DNA from: Antedon mediterranea
Taxonomy: Eukaryota > Echinodermata > Crinoidea > Comatulida > Antedonidae
Length of the DNA: 64,000 nucleotides
Assembly (NCBI RefSeq): GCF_964355755.1
Contig: NC_092679.1
Span: 11,524,932 to 11,588,931, forward strand
Direction of reading: 5' to 3'
The translations under genes and the position numbers were made by a program. Shown here one piece after another: positions 11,807 through 24,295 of this stretch (its first letter is position 1; each line of letters begins with the position of its first letter). The notes under the pieces are model-generated. The model saw only the letters and a program-made list of their open reading frames with translations, searched no databases and was not told the DNA's origin.

Positions 11807-12005
11807 ATGGAAAATATCTCTATGCTTATACTGTTGGGCAACATATCTCAAATATACTCCAATGTTGGACCAACATATAACTGCACAGATATTGAGTCTG
11901 GGCCAGACTGTACGTGGACCTATTATGGATATTATGAAGATTTTATGCAAATCAAAGCTGTAAATATATTCTTCATTGTAATATCATCGTTCTTAATTTT
12001 ATTTG
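11807..12005 (+). CDS. GPCR coding exon 1 (N-terminus and first half of TM1)
   Basis: The ATG at 11807 opens 66 codons plus one base, followed by the donor GTAAGT at 12006. An in-frame TTG at 11798 is ignored because ATG is the normal eukaryotic start. It encodes the glycosylatable ectodomain and the start of TM1. Confidence 0.88.
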
Positions 12006-15000
12006 GTAAGTATCTTTATCATTGTTATTATATTATACCTAATTGCTCATAATTAATTCACGGCAAATTTCTGTAATCATCAAATCGAAAGGAAACTCTC
12101 CAATCTTTTAATTCCAAGGAAACTATTACGTTTTAAATAGTTTGTTACGTTTACTTTGCCTACTAGTATCGTACTAGGTTCATCAATAACATATGACTTT
12201 GGAATGACGGCAGCAAAAACCAATTGGTATTAAATCATATATAAAAAAATAACCCAAATAAAATAACTAAAATACAATATGAAACTAGAACGGCACTCCG
12301 AGAGTTCATATACTGTAAAATTCTCCTACATAAGATTTCACGGGAAAAATAGTGTTGTGTCTTAATGCTGTGTGTGATTAGGTTAATTTCACTACAACCA
12401 TGTGTATAAAAATTTGGTGTAATAGTTATGTAACCAGCATTTTAACAAACAATAGTTTCAGTTGATTAACAATAGAACAGAAACGCGAAAACAAACGAGT
12501 ATATTTGAAAGAAATAGTTTTTTTTTAAACATACTCATATACAAAAAAACTGTACATTAAATCAAATTATGTTTTAAAATTACAAATCACAAATAATAAC
12601 TTTTGCCTCTTGTACAAAAATGAAGTTTTTTGGACAAGTATTTCTTGAGAAAATTCAATTTCAGTTTACTTGTTACTTTAAGACTGCTCGACGTTTTTTT
12701 TTAATTGTCTCCTATCTTTTAACACTAGCAAGTATGAAAATAATATCATTTTTGTTATTTGCGAATTTATAATCAGAATGATAACTTGAAAATTATAGGC
12801 GCTGTCGTACTAACAAACAAACATACAAACACAGTAGGCCTACTAAAGTTGGCAAAATTGTGTTTTGCCAAGTAAAAAACAAACACACGCGATCGACTAC
12901 ATATACCTCTTTGGTGGAGATTTTGGAGGCAATCCGGACCACGGTTCCAATTCTGGAGCACTTTCTAATATAATTTTAAAAAACCTATTTCTTTTCAAAT
13001 TCAGTGGGATTTTTTTTGCGTTGCTGTTCTTTTGTTAGTCAACTGAAACTATTGTTTATTGAAAGGCTGGTTACATAGTAAACATTAATTACACCAATTA
13101 CGCATACACATGCTTGTAGTGAAATTAGCATAAATCACACACAGCATTTAGACACACACAATTATATATATATTTTTACCGGAGAAATCTTTTGTAGGAG
13201 AATTTTACAGTAGGATTATACACTGTCGGAGTGGCTTTTTAGTTTATAAGTGAAATCGTAATTTTTTTTAAATAACATTATTCAAACTGCAAGGTTGCCT
13301 ATTCAAAGTCTGAATTATTTTTCTTTATTTAAAAAAAATGTTTTTGTGGTACGATACACATTAAACTGTGAATGTAATTGTTAAATAAATATTACAAATA
13401 TGATGATTATTCATGTTTAGGTATATTTGGTAACACGCTCGTTCTATTAACGATTTGGCGACACAGTTCTATGCACACGGCTACCAACTACTATATCTTC
13501 AGCTTAGCTATCAGTGACTTGCTTATGTCATGTTTTGTTGAACCTCTCAAAGTTATGGAATTTACGTTTTCAGCAAACCAGTCATTTTTCAGTGACTCGC
13601 TGTGTTCTTTTACCCATTACGTCATGCCTCTGGTTGTGTTTACTGGTATATGGACACTAGTTTCCGTCTCAATTGACCGGTAAGTTTACTAAACGTTTAG
13701 TTTAATAATTCTCTTCTTTAAAAGGATTATTCTATCAAAGTGATTATATTGTAGGTCAAAGTTCAGTTGAAACATAAAGCATGGGGAGGGGTTGATCAAA
13801 TAAAACTATTTTTGGAAAATAGAAATTCAAAAATGAATTGAATTACACTTCTAATAATTGGTCTAACAACAGCTAACAAAAAAAAGAAAATAGTACGTAT
13901 GTCTCATTAGGCATTACAGCAATTCTTTTTTTCTATTAATCAATTGGTTCCATTTACATATAGGCCTAAAATACATTGGAAATTTGTCATTAACTTTGAA
14001 ATTAATTGTTGTCAGTATAAGAAAGTATATTATTAAAACGTGAAATATAAGATACACAGTAATAAAATATGGTTTCAAAAACCTTGTTTTGTGAGGTTCT
14101 ATAACAGAGGTCTAACTAAATTATAAATCAAGTGCTTTAGCTTTTACACAAAAGACATTTAATTAAAAAACATTTGAAGCTAAATGAAATTACTCGAAAT
14201 TACATATCATTTCAAATCTATAATTTCTCCATGTTATTATTTACTTCTCATTATATTTGACCTCTACTACAGTATATCGACGCGGTGTAGTATTTTTTCC
14301 AAATATTTTACAATACCAATACCAACATTTATCCAAATCATGCGATTTTTGTAGTAACAGAACAGGTTTAAAAAAACAACGAGTTTAATTCATTAGCATG
14401 TGACGTGTAAATTGTCGAAAGTAGAAATTTGACATACGTCAGTTTTGTATCAGTAACTTTAAGGCATATTATTTCCATGATTTCTCACGTTCCATTTAAT
14501 CAAGCGTCCAAATACACCATCGTCCACTTGGCTTAACTTCATTGGCGGCCTGGGTAGAATACTTAACAGGCTATTATATAAACACATGTCTTGAATAATA
14601 ATACTCTTTAACAAATTACATAGAGAAAAGTTTATTCGTTTCATTGATATGAAATAATATAATAGTATTTATAAGGGGCGCCCTTCCAAAAAAGACCAGA
14701 GCGCCGTACATACATCAAATAAATAAAAAATGATAAACCTTAACATTATAAATCAATGAAACAAACTAATATTCGTATTATGCCTTTTTTCAGATACATT
14801 GTGATCCTATACCCGCTAAAGGCACGTGCGTTCAATACGAAATCACGTGCCAAACGCAATCTGTGCATCATCTGGTTGAGCGCGTGCATTGTGAATACTC
14901 CTTATTTGTACCCATTTAAAGCAACTAAATTTCATTTTGAGAGTAAGTACGGTACTATGAGTCGATTGATGTGCATTGATCGGTTTGGACTTACTTTTGG

Positions 15001-17073
15001 ACAAGTTTTTAATTCAGTACTCTTTCTTGTGCTCTACTGTGTTCCAGTGGTTATTCTGACTTTCACTTGCTTTTCCATTGCCCGTCGTCTATTCTACGAA
15101 ACAAATGAGGTGAAAATGCTGAAGAGATCTATTAGGCGCGAACACGAGAAGAGAAAAAAGGTAAATTATACTAGTTGATTTATTGTTTGTTATTGCGGTA
15201 TCTTCATCATAACCGTTTACACTAATATGTCTAGTCTTATTATCGTACTTAATCATTTGTCATATTTTCATATCCATTTGTTTAAAAAATGAGAAAGAAA
15301 GATTTATTGGTATGATGGGTTTTATCATTATTAATTATAACTTATAGTGTATTGCATAACATGTTCAATTCTCTTCTTTTGTTATGACAGTAAGTTATTT
15401 GATACTATATTTGATTATTATGTTTAATAACACAAGCCACCTACCGCCGTATGTAATCAATATTACTCTTAGCAAATAATGTTTGAGTTTTTGAAAAGGC
15501 AGAAATTCAAGATTTAATCAAAATATGGCAAAATAAAAAATGGGCACGTGAGGTATTGCTTTATTCAAATTTCTTTAGATATTCCTCATAATATTTAGTT
15601 TCTATATCAGAACAGACAACAAAACAAAACGTGTATTTGTAATTTAATATAAAAACACGTATCCAAGTTATATACAACCGTGTCTCATTGTCGGCGACAC
15701 AAACATTGTCATAATAAATATTGAACGTTGTTGAATGAGCACATTCACACTTATACGCAATTCGGCAAAGGTTTTCTGGTTCTCTGATTAAATTGGAAAA
15801 TAGTCATGGAGATATGAAATTTATCATAACCTAGTTTTTGTTCACAAGGAAAATACATTTTGTGACAATAGTTGAAAGCGTGTGCTGAAATTAGCTACTC
15901 AAGGTTGATCTGGTAAACTTGTGTTTAAACTCCTTCAAATGTGACAAATTGCAAATCTAGTTTATATTCATTTCCACTAAAAAGAAAATTCGATGGAATT
16001 GATCAAGTTTGTATTAGTCACTTAAAATGTTTACGGGCTTAAGCAATGTTGTTGACATATGCATTACTTAAGTTGAAACTTGCCTTGTCATCTGGGTATG
16101 TTATGTATACGAAGTCACGTATGAGTAGAAATGAAGAAACTTTGTATAAATAATGTTCAATCTTCTACAATGTTCTGCCTTAAATGACTGCGTCTTATAA
16201 GAAATTGAGCATAATACTATAGTCAACGTAGCGATGATAATGATCATTTAATCAACATCTAAATATCACGAACTTAAATGATTGGAGCATCCAAACCACC
16301 ATGTTCTAAAGAATAAAGTCTTTTTTGGGTTTGATAGATGAAGCAATAACAAATTTAGATTTGGGTATAGTGAATTATGATAAACTCTTATTTCTGCAAA
16401 TTGAGTGATTTGTTTTATGAAAGATTATAATCTAACTCAATTATGTACACCTTAAACGTAAGGCCTGTCATTATAAACACAATTTAAGGTGTACAGATTA
16501 TGAAAAATTCATTTCATTTGCTTTCATTCATAATTGCAGGTTGCTAAGATGGTACTGGTTGTGATTGCCGCATTTGTTGTTTCATGGACACCTTTTTTTA
16601 TGGTCAACATGGCGAATTTAGTGAAACAAATATTACAAATCAGGAACTTTGTATTTATGTTATGCCTCATTCATACGTGTGGTACAATAAACAGTATAGT
16701 GAATCCATTCATCTACGTATGTATGAGTGCTCGATTCCGCCAAGGGATGTGTAATGTCTTGGCTTTATTCATTTTCCCCTGTGGCGGTAGACGTTTTGTC
16801 AGAAATATTGAAAACAAGCGCAAGATAAGTTTAAGCGACAGTGCTCGTTCATCTGAACAAGAATTTAGCTTAAGAAGAAAATCATCAGCAATATCGAATC
16901 TGTCATCTGATCATCGACGGCCATGCGCATCACTGCGAAATTTCGCGAATCGTGAAAGTACTAGTACACTTACACATACGACAGTCACGCGAATTAATGA
17001 CGAAGGAAGCGATGAGAATTCTAACGCAGTGTCGATTAATAACCAAGAACAAAAAAGCTCGGTGTGGATGTAA
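11807..17073 (+). CDS. Class A (rhodopsin-like) GPCR, probable neuropeptide-type receptor, 4 coding exons
   Basis: Joined coding exons 11807-12005, 13421-13679, 14794-15160 and 16540-17073 give 452 aa. All three introns are GT-AG, in phases 1, 2 and 0. Seen: N-glycosylation sequons at N3, N12 and N25; TM1 with G70-N71; TM2 LAISD (D99); C128 and C213 positioned for the TM3-ECL2 disulphide; DRY at 152-154; W180 in TM4; P237 in TM5; SWTP (W291, P293) in TM6; NPFIY (330-334) in TM7; then a ~118-residue Ser/Arg-rich tail with C346, a possible palmitoylation site. Known: these are the class A hallmarks; a phase-2 intron inside DRY is common in this class. HTATNYYIFSLAISDLL and KKVAKMVLVVIAAFVVSWTPFF resemble peptide receptors, so a plasma-membrane neuropeptide receptor is inferred. 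Ligand and orthology are not determined. It is an alternative possibility that an additional 5' UTR exon exists. Confidence 0.9.
12293..13236. mobile_element. ~0.95 kb foldback (long-TIR) element in GPCR intron 1
   Basis: The left arm (about 12293-12481) and right arm (about 13024-13236) are imperfect inverted copies. Matching pieces include CACTCCGAGAGT with its inverted partner near 13222, the shared core CTGTAAAATTCTCCTACA, and the AACAATAGTTTCAGTTGA region with its partner at about 13040. Arms of about 190-210 bp with no transposase fit a non-autonomous foldback or MITE-type element. I could not settle the target-site duplication. It ends ~185 bp before exon 2. Confidence 0.8.
13421..13679 (+). 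CDS. GPCR coding exon 2 (TM1 to TM3)
   Basis: Acceptor TTTAG before 13421; donor GTAAGT starting at 13680. It encodes GNTLVLL of TM1, all of TM2 with D99, ECL1 with C128, and TM3 through the first two bases of the arginine codon of DRY. Confidence 0.93.
14794..15160 (+). CDS. GPCR coding exon 3 (DRY to intracellular loop 3)
   Basis: The acceptor TTTTTTCAG precedes 14794, and the first base completes the DRY arginine. It carries IVILYPLKA, TM4 with W180, ECL2 with C213, TM5 with P237, and a basic third loop (RRLF...RSIRREHEKRKK). The donor GTAAAT starts at 15161. Confidence 0.93.
16444..16495 (+). repeat. 13-bp perfect hairpin just upstream of GPCR exon 4
   Basis: TGTACACCTTAAA (16444-16456) and TTTAAGGTGTACA (16483-16495) are exact inverted copies with a 26-base loop. 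The stem ends 44 bases before the exon 4 acceptor, around or just ahead of the expected branch-point region, so it could affect splicing. That role is speculative. Confidence 0.75.
16540..17073 (+). CDS. GPCR coding exon 4 (TM6, TM7, C-terminal tail)
   Basis: The acceptor TAATTGCAG precedes 16540 in phase 0. It encodes VAKMVLVVIAAFVVSWTPFF, TM7 with NPFIY, an amphipathic helix-8-like ARFRQGM, then a Ser/Thr/Arg-rich tail with likely phosphorylation sites. The stop is TAA at 17071-17073. Confidence 0.95.
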   Translation, partial: VAKMVLVVIAAFVVSWTPFFMVNMANLVKQILQIRNFVFMLCLIHTCGTINSIVNPFIYVCMSARFRQGMCNVLALFIFPCGGRRFVRNIENKRKISLSDSARSSEQEFSLRRKSSAISNLSSDHRRPCASLRNFANRESTSTLTHTTVTRINDEGSDENSNAVSINNQEQKSSVWM

Positions 17074-17260
17074 ATCCCACCGAGAACTAAAAAAACGAAT
17101 CACCATCAAAACGAGTTAATAACACCAATATCGCTCTATTTACGTCACGAGGCAATTACGACTTTCGATGATTATATTTCTTCATAACTTCTCTCAGTAC
17201 CTTCTTTTCTGAAATTGTAATTAATTACGTCTACATCTTTTATGTGTAATTCAAAGTAAC

Positions 17261-17266
17261 AATAAA
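17261..17266 (+). terminator. Candidate polyadenylation signal of the GPCR gene
   Basis: AATAAA lies 188 bp after the stop codon, a reasonable 3' UTR length. Other AT-rich alternatives exist further down. Confidence 0.45.
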
Positions 17267-17299
17267 ATAATGCACCGTACCAATTATTAGATTAAGGAC

Positions 17300-18350
17300 G
17301 TTATGTTCAAATGTTAAATGTAACAATACAATACCTTTTGTACACCTCAACCATATTAATGAACATATACTAGTAAGTTAGACATGTTTGATTACAGTTC
17401 AATATTGCAATTGTGCATGTTTTTACCTTATGACAGAATAATGCTGGTTTCCTTGTTGCTATGAGCTAATTGTACCAATTATGATGGAAATTATTACTAC
17501 GATCAGATGTATAGGTAACAGATCACGTGGTGTTTATTGACTGAGCCTATCATGGCTGCTTTAACATTCATGAGGCATTCGTCCAGTTACCCAAGGTAGA
17601 ACCTGTGTCTTAACACTTATTGTTGATCGATTAGTAACTGTTTAGCTACCAGCTTGTTGTATTATATATATTTGTATTAGGATCTATTAGACCCAAATGT
17701 AATGGCGATGGCATACTACAATGAGAGGATCTAAGGATAATGCAGGTAGGCCTAAATGCATTCACCTCCTTGGTGATCCTCCCCTCCTCGATTAAGTGTA
17801 TATTTCTACGAGGAGATTGGAACTTTGCTGTCACACGTTGGCTACACTGATGAGACAGCAACGTTAACATAATTCCTCATTGATTTGTGAAACTGGCAAT
17901 CAAATGTAGAGATGTTATTTGATTTCATAATAGAATACATGCCTATAATGTCAGTGAGCGTTATCTTTGAGGAAATTGTAACGGTTAAATAAATGAACAA
18001 GTTACCCCTTGTATATAGACGGAAAGAAAGATATATTACAAAGGTCAATTTCATACTTGTGCCATTTTCTACACCTATATTTGTGGTTCAAGTTTAAGTT
18101 CATTTTATTTATACAAAGCAAAATTTATTATTAAATGTAGATAATAATATGTAGCAAAAGTGTATGCGTTGTGTCTGGAGAAACCAATAAATTCAAAGAC
18201 CTTTAAGACTGGTTCTACCTGGAAAAAAGAATTCACAAAATACGGATCAGAGTTACCGACGATACACGCACTACACAAGAGACAAAGTATGGATGAAGAC
18301 ACGACAAACAAGGGTCAAAGTGGAGTTTGAAATTGGTAAAATTAGGGTGA
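17300..18350. other. Intergenic, nothing recognised
   Basis: No exon, RNA gene or clear repeat was found. The short open frames here have no domain or splice context. Confidence 0.4.
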
Positions 18351-18355
18351 AATAT

Positions 18356-18881
18356 TTAAAGATGTATTGTCCCTTGAAACACAAAAAAATGAAGGTCAAA
18401 ATATACTAAATTTTAATTGGCCATATCAAGGTAATATTAAAGTTATTCACTTTAAGTCGAAAATTCAAGACAAAAACAACAATTTTACGTAATTAATAGC
18501 TACATTAATTTGATTACATTTCGTCTGGAAAACAAAGTAAACAAAGATTTTAAACCATGAGTATACATGCATGATGCTAATTAGGATTGTTTACAACTTG
18601 TCATGGTTGAGAAGGTGTTTTCACACAGATCGCGATTATGCATACAGAGCAGCCAAATATGCGCATTGCATTATGAGATATGTTTTGATCGAAAACTTTG
18701 ACTGGAAGTCAAAGTTATTTTTTGAACCAAAAAACGTCTGTATTTCAGTTAAATGATTTTTTTCCGACTATTTTTTGGTGAAAGTTAATAACTATTATGA
18801 TACTTAAAAATGACCCACTTTTTTTCGTAATCTTTTTATTTTTATTTTTTGGAATTTGACAAAGGGACAATACATCTTTAA
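18356..18881. mobile_element. TTAA-flanked MITE, copy 1
   Basis: The ends are TTAAAGATGTATTGTCCCTT and its inverted copy AAGGGACAATACATCTTTAA (ending 18881). The interior matches the copy at 39789-40306 closely with small indels. No transposase is present. A TTAA at each end would fit a piggyBac-type target preference, although TTAA also belongs to the palindromic terminus, so the superfamily is inferred. A short plus-strand open frame inside (18571-18756) is broken up in the other copy and is not a gene. Confidence 0.88.
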
Positions 18882-18889
18882 GTAGTTTT

Positions 18890-21800
18890 GTATTTTGATA
18901 TTAGCCATGTTTTGTATTTTAATTTAAATGTTATGAAAGTTTGGTCAAGAATAGACTTCTTAAGTGAGTTCCAAAGTAAAGGCCCTGTGTGGTTATCGAA
19001 TAATATTCGATTGTTTTAAAACGTATTCTAATAGTAAATAAAAACAGCACCAACAGAATAAAAAAAAAGGAATACATATCCATATATTGTACCAATTATC
19101 TACTATTTAATGGCATAAATCAGTTTGATATTTGTTGATATTATTTTGGGTGTGATTTACTGGGACTTTACTGTATATATAAGTGATGGGATTAGAAGGG
19201 TGTGGATACTGTTATAAAACAGTTATATTATAATTAATTATAATAGCATCAACGCAAAGCTTAAACTGAGCCACATCGTACCACTTTTATCATTAGCATA
19301 GTCATCATCAAATAAAACAAAACAAATGTTTGAATTGGGTCTCGTCTTACAAATCTCGTATAAATTAAATTAATCACAAATAAAAATCTTCGGAGTTTTT
19401 AGTACCGGTAGTTAAATGCGGTTTTAAAGCATAGTTACTTGTGATTACTATTATTAACTTAGATATTTGTTTCTTATACTCTGTCAATTGACGTACGCTT
19501 TTTACACTTTAATTAGGAAACCCAATTTAATTATTTCTCCATAGTGGAACGATAGACCTAAAGATTATAAGAACAAATTAAAATAATTATACATTATAAA
19601 TCAGAGAAGAGTGCCATTTTTTTGTTTCTTTCTTTGTGTATTTCTTTCTTTCAGGTATTATTTATTTTGAAAATCAACCAAGATAAAAAAGTTAGGATAA
19701 ATGGTATAATAGATTAGTCGTATTCAAAATTTCAGTTATGATTAAAAATGGCTGACTGAATGGTTGAAACCAGGAAGTCGCAAAGTGATTACTCACTGAA
19801 CACGGAACTAACTTCACCGACAGTTGAAAATTTACCGATGAAATTCAAAATTTCGCTTTAAAACCCTTCATGATAGATGCAAACTAACTTATGGTTGTCT
19901 TGCCGGGTGTCCATCAGAATCCGAACTGTCAAAACTCACTGTAACACACAGCCGCTTCTTAAGAAAAATGATCCCTCATAGATTCACAAGTCAAGAGCAA
20001 ACCCACAAAATAACACCACAGACACAGAGAGTGAAAAATTACGAAGGAGAAGAAGAAGAAGATGTGGACTGGATATTTATTATCTCAAATACAGGCACTA
20101 TTAGCTTGCAGGAATATTACGAAATGAACCAACAACATAAATGAATCTGGCATGTAATAAGATCAAACAACGAGCCTGTAAAAATCCTCACTTTCCATTC
20201 TACCAAGCCAAAGAGACGAGGTAGGAAAATAAAATCCATCCCGCAAAGCGTAAAATAGACAGACAGATCGCAGCTCAGAGATAGGTTAAACTATACGAAA
20301 GAAACCGATAGTGGTCTAGTTGAATGCAGGTGTGATTGATGTGAACATCAACATGCAGTGTCTGTAAACGCTAACTGTATACAGTCAATACCATCTAAAA
20401 TGTTGTAGAATATACCTATCGCGGTACACACATGTAACTTAAGGATGAGTAACTGATACGGAGTTGGTAACACGCGTTTTACATTGTGTCTACCTATTCC
20501 AGAAATAAGCATAATTAATATAATTAGATTTATGAAAGGATATACGATTGACGATAAAGATAACATTTTTACTTCTGAATTACGGATAGCTTTAATTAAG
20601 GGCTGATTACAAAATTAGTTTGAATACACTATCAGATCCTACGCGTTCGCGTTATCAGAAATTACAAATAATCACACCAACGTTCGGAAAAAAAAATCAA
20701 AATGATTAAATCTGACAGTTGTCATTATTGCAAAGACATTTAAAGTTATTGCATTCAATAGTGTTAACATTCAGTTGACATGTACGATACATTTTATTAC
20801 AACTTGGTTAAGAATACTATTACATCGTCTGATGTGTAATTGCTTTAAAAAGGAGTCGCAGCACTAACATTTTAACAGAATACATTGAATGACAAGATGT
20901 TTTAATAAAGAATTATAAGTAAAATGGTGGATGCATAATTATCGCGTAGGCGCGCGCATGGTATGCATACATGTATTTAAGTGCAATGAACTAAACCTAA
21001 AGTTAATAGTGATATTATTACTTTTATGCATAGAACAAATCAAACACACTTTACGTTAACATAAATAAAGGTTTAGGGAAACATTCTGTTATAAATTTAC
21101 TGACAAATGGTGTAAATGTAAGGGACTTCTTGAGTGTCTTAAAAGACATTGAAGCAAAACCTTCTGAAAACACAACATGTAACTCATACTAATTAATTTT
21201 GCATCTACTATCAACTACTTACTATGATTCTGTTCTCAAGTGTACTGGGTCCTATGCTATTCATTTTTTTCGGCAGCATGTACTGCTTTCGTTCCTAATT
21301 ATACGATCGACGGACACTATTGCTTTTCAATTGTCCATGCTTCTGAGATTCCAGACCAGACAAATCACTATCCTCATTTAGGTCTACGCTTCTCGTCTGG
21401 TTTTCCACTACTTTTGGCCATTGTGTCTCTGTCATGGGCTTTGTGTTTTGACTAGACAAATGGTAACTTAAAATTGACAGTATAGGCCTAAGACAAAAAT
21501 AAAAAATAAAAATAGCGTTTCATATTCCGCAAGGACGTATGCGCAACGCAAGTGAGTTGACAAATCGCGCCGGCCGTAATGGTCAAATTTCCTTGCGTTG
21601 CGTGGGAAGTACAACCATTATGTATTGACTATTAATTGCCTCTCATTTCTACCATTTTGCTCTATGATCACAGTTTACTAATAATGTATGATCATTAAGA
21701 ATCAGAAAAACTTCAGAATAATTAATCACAATATGACGCTGCCGTCTAATATTGTCGAACAGCGCACTTCACTAATACGATACTATAATCATCATTTCAA

Positions 21801-21990
21801 CGGCGTAAAGCAATTCATTTCAAATAATTACAATTTTAGATTAATAATGCTATTGTGTGTAGGCTTTTGACAATACTTGATACGTCGACTATATCAGAGG
21901 AAATGACAGAAGTGGCGCCGACGAATTGTTAACACGCAAGAGCGCGAGAGCATGAGTGTTAACAACATAGCCGATTTTCGAATTTGTTTA
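18890..21990. other. Intergenic, no gene recognised
   Basis: Mostly AT-rich DNA. Near 20040 a GAAGAA-rich run occurs in a broken coding-like stretch that I could not assign. At 21544-21604 the strings GCAACGCAAG and CTTGCGTTGC form a short inverted repeat around a GC-rich loop. Nothing else is supported. Confidence 0.35.
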
Positions 21991-21998
21991 CGCGGATC

Positions 21999-22080
21999 GG
22001 AAGCGTCAGCTTATACGCATGCGTATTCATTTTCCATCTTCAAAATCCCTCTCAACGCATGCATATAAGCTGACGCTTCC
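21999..22080. repeat. Hairpin with 26-bp arms
   Basis: GGAAGCGTCAGCTTATACGC and six more bases (21999-22024) pair with 22055-22080, with one mismatch (a G-T pair in RNA) across a 30-base loop. Weaker complementarity continues outside the arms. Possible readings are a tiny foldback element or a miRNA-precursor-like hairpin; no homologue was recognised. Confidence 0.75.
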
Positions 22081-22956
22081 AATTCGTAAGAAAACATTTA
22101 GCCTAGTGGAAAATAGAACAAATGTTACTTTAAAAAAAAAAGAGGCGATAAGACGGAGATGGTCGCTGCTTGTGCTAAAACCCCGAGAAATGAACCAGTC
22201 AAAATAATACAGCAGATTGTTCGGATTGTCGAAACCTATTTTCCCCCCTTCTAATTAATAAAATACTTTATGGTATCGAAGCTAACACAATATATATTTA
22301 ATTTACGTAAACAGTCTTGGCAGACATAACGTGAGGCAAATGTTCAGACTCAACTGGGATCGATTGTACATTGCTGAGGTGCTATTGTCGATCGATAACC
22401 AATAAACTGCTTTAATAAAGGCATTGTTACCTGAACATAAAAAGAAAATAATAACAGAACATTTTTGAATAGGCTCTATAATTGTCACATAAACTTGAAT
22501 AAAAACTCGATTTGTTATTGTAATTTAAAGTAGAAACAGTGATTATAACACAGTATTTAATAATTTATGTTGTCTTTTTTATAAGCGAGATCATTAGTAG
22601 TTGATCAAGGTGAATAATTCTATTAAAACTATAAAATGACCTATTCACAGTTGTATTTAATTCATCTTTATTTTTCACGTTTTTGACGTTGCTACCTACT
22701 AGATTACTTTAACAAACTAAATGATTATTATTATTTTACTTTTCATAACAAGTGAAATGTCGGATAGTGCAAGCTAAAAAATAAATAAATAAACAAAACC
22801 CGGAAATGAGAAATATTACGACACAGAAAAATCCAAAGCTACCAAAGTACTAATTAAAAATGAAAATGACTACATCACAGCTGTAAATGTATTTTATACA
22901 TTGTATTTACAGTATTTAACTGTTAGCTGTAACAGTACAGCCTATTACTTCGAGTA

Positions 22957-23343
22957 CCGTAAATTTTCTAATAGTAACCCACACTCTAATAGTAACCCCT
23001 TCTAATAGTAACCCACACTCTAATAGTAATTTCCCTTCTAATAGTAACCCACACTCTAATAGTAACCCCCCTTCTAATAGTAACACAATAAGGGTCTCTT
23101 ATTATGCCAATCTTTTCATTACGAAGACTGGTCGTGTATGATGCAGCCGTACTTTGAAAATAAGGAGATAATGCATGTTGATCTCGGGAGTGGGGAGGAT
23201 TGGAGGGTTACTATTTTCAAGTGCCTTATTTAAGATTAGTAATAGTCACCCACTATACTCTAATATTATACTAACCCCGCTTCTAATAGTAACTCACCCT
23301 AAAAAAGAATAATAACCCAGGGTTACAATTAGAAGATTTACGG
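22957..23343. mobile_element. Small TIR element with TA flanks and TAATAGTAAC sub-repeats
   Basis: The ends are CCGTAAATTTTCTAATAGTA at 22957 and an inverted counterpart ending ATTTACGG at 23343, each flanked by TA (22955-22956 and 23344-23345). Inside the left end TCTAATAGTAACCC is iterated about six times; more copies and inverted copies lie to the right. It is ~387 bp with no coding capacity. A TA duplication suggests a Tc1/mariner-like mover, but subterminal repeats of this kind also occur in other superfamilies. Confidence 0.78.
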
Positions 23344-23349
23344 TATGCA

Positions 23350-24285
23350 CATTGGAGGAATAGAAAAGAGTTAATGAAAAGGTTGAAAAGAAATATAGAA
23401 TACTATTGATTGATTAAAGATGTATTTCCTCCCTGACAAAACAATTTTTAAGATAATTATTCAATTATATGTATAATATAAAAATATCGAGAAAAAAAAA
23501 TGAAGCAAAAAAGATGTATTAGTAATAGTTAACGCCAAAACAGAGAGATAGAAAAAAACTCGCTAATAACAGCATAGGAATACAATTTTACTGTAGTATG
23601 CCCGTGAAACCTGGAAAATAAACAAATATATGGCTAGAAGGATAGAGTCATGGTTTTTAAATAGTAAAAGTATCATAGAAAGAAAGAGGTTCTTGAATGT
23701 GGAGATTTTCATATACTGTATATGTAATCAACGGAGTCTGCTAAAAGAGACCACTAATTAAATATCTTGGTCACACAATTAAATTAGGAGGAGAATGCTG
23801 ACACAATATGCAGTAAAGTAGAAGACGTGGCATATCTCTCAGTCTCAACTCATAACTCATCAACAAAAATTTCATTAAAACTGCATATTGAAACTATAAA
23901 CAGGGGAACTCTGGAGAACAATGGTCATCAACGTCTGCATGATAACCGAAGATGAATGATCGATTGAACGAAAACTGCAATACGCAAAAGAAGAAGGGGG
24001 TGGGGAGGAGATGTTACGTGGCACGCTCCGTAAAATCCCGCATCACATTAAAAGCAGTCTACAAGTTTATCGACATCAACAACTCACCGGAATTGTAAAT
24101 TACATAATATCTCTATGATTCACCAAGGAGAAAAAGAAAGATTGACTAGAAGCTAAATAAGCTACATCTCTTTAAATTAGGTTGAAATTATTTTGAAGAA
24201 GCAATCTATATCTATAGGGCTACAATCTTTTATAAAGACTGATCATGTATAAAAATACACAATTCTATTTAATAGTATCATGCTA
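23350..24285. other. Intergenic, little recognised
   Basis: A single MITE-end-like string TTAAAGATGTATTTCCTCCCTG occurs in part at about 23414, without a visible partner. Nothing else is supported. Confidence 0.35.
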
Positions 24286-24295
24286 TTTAAACATC

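Noticed and set aside
12773-12961. Minus-strand open frame in GPCR intron 1
   Set aside because: Lies within the foldback element, without a recognisable domain.
19740-20330. Coding-like stretch with a GAAGAA-rich run and RRGRK-like peptide
   Set aside because: Broken by stops in every frame; I could not match it to a family, so no call is made.
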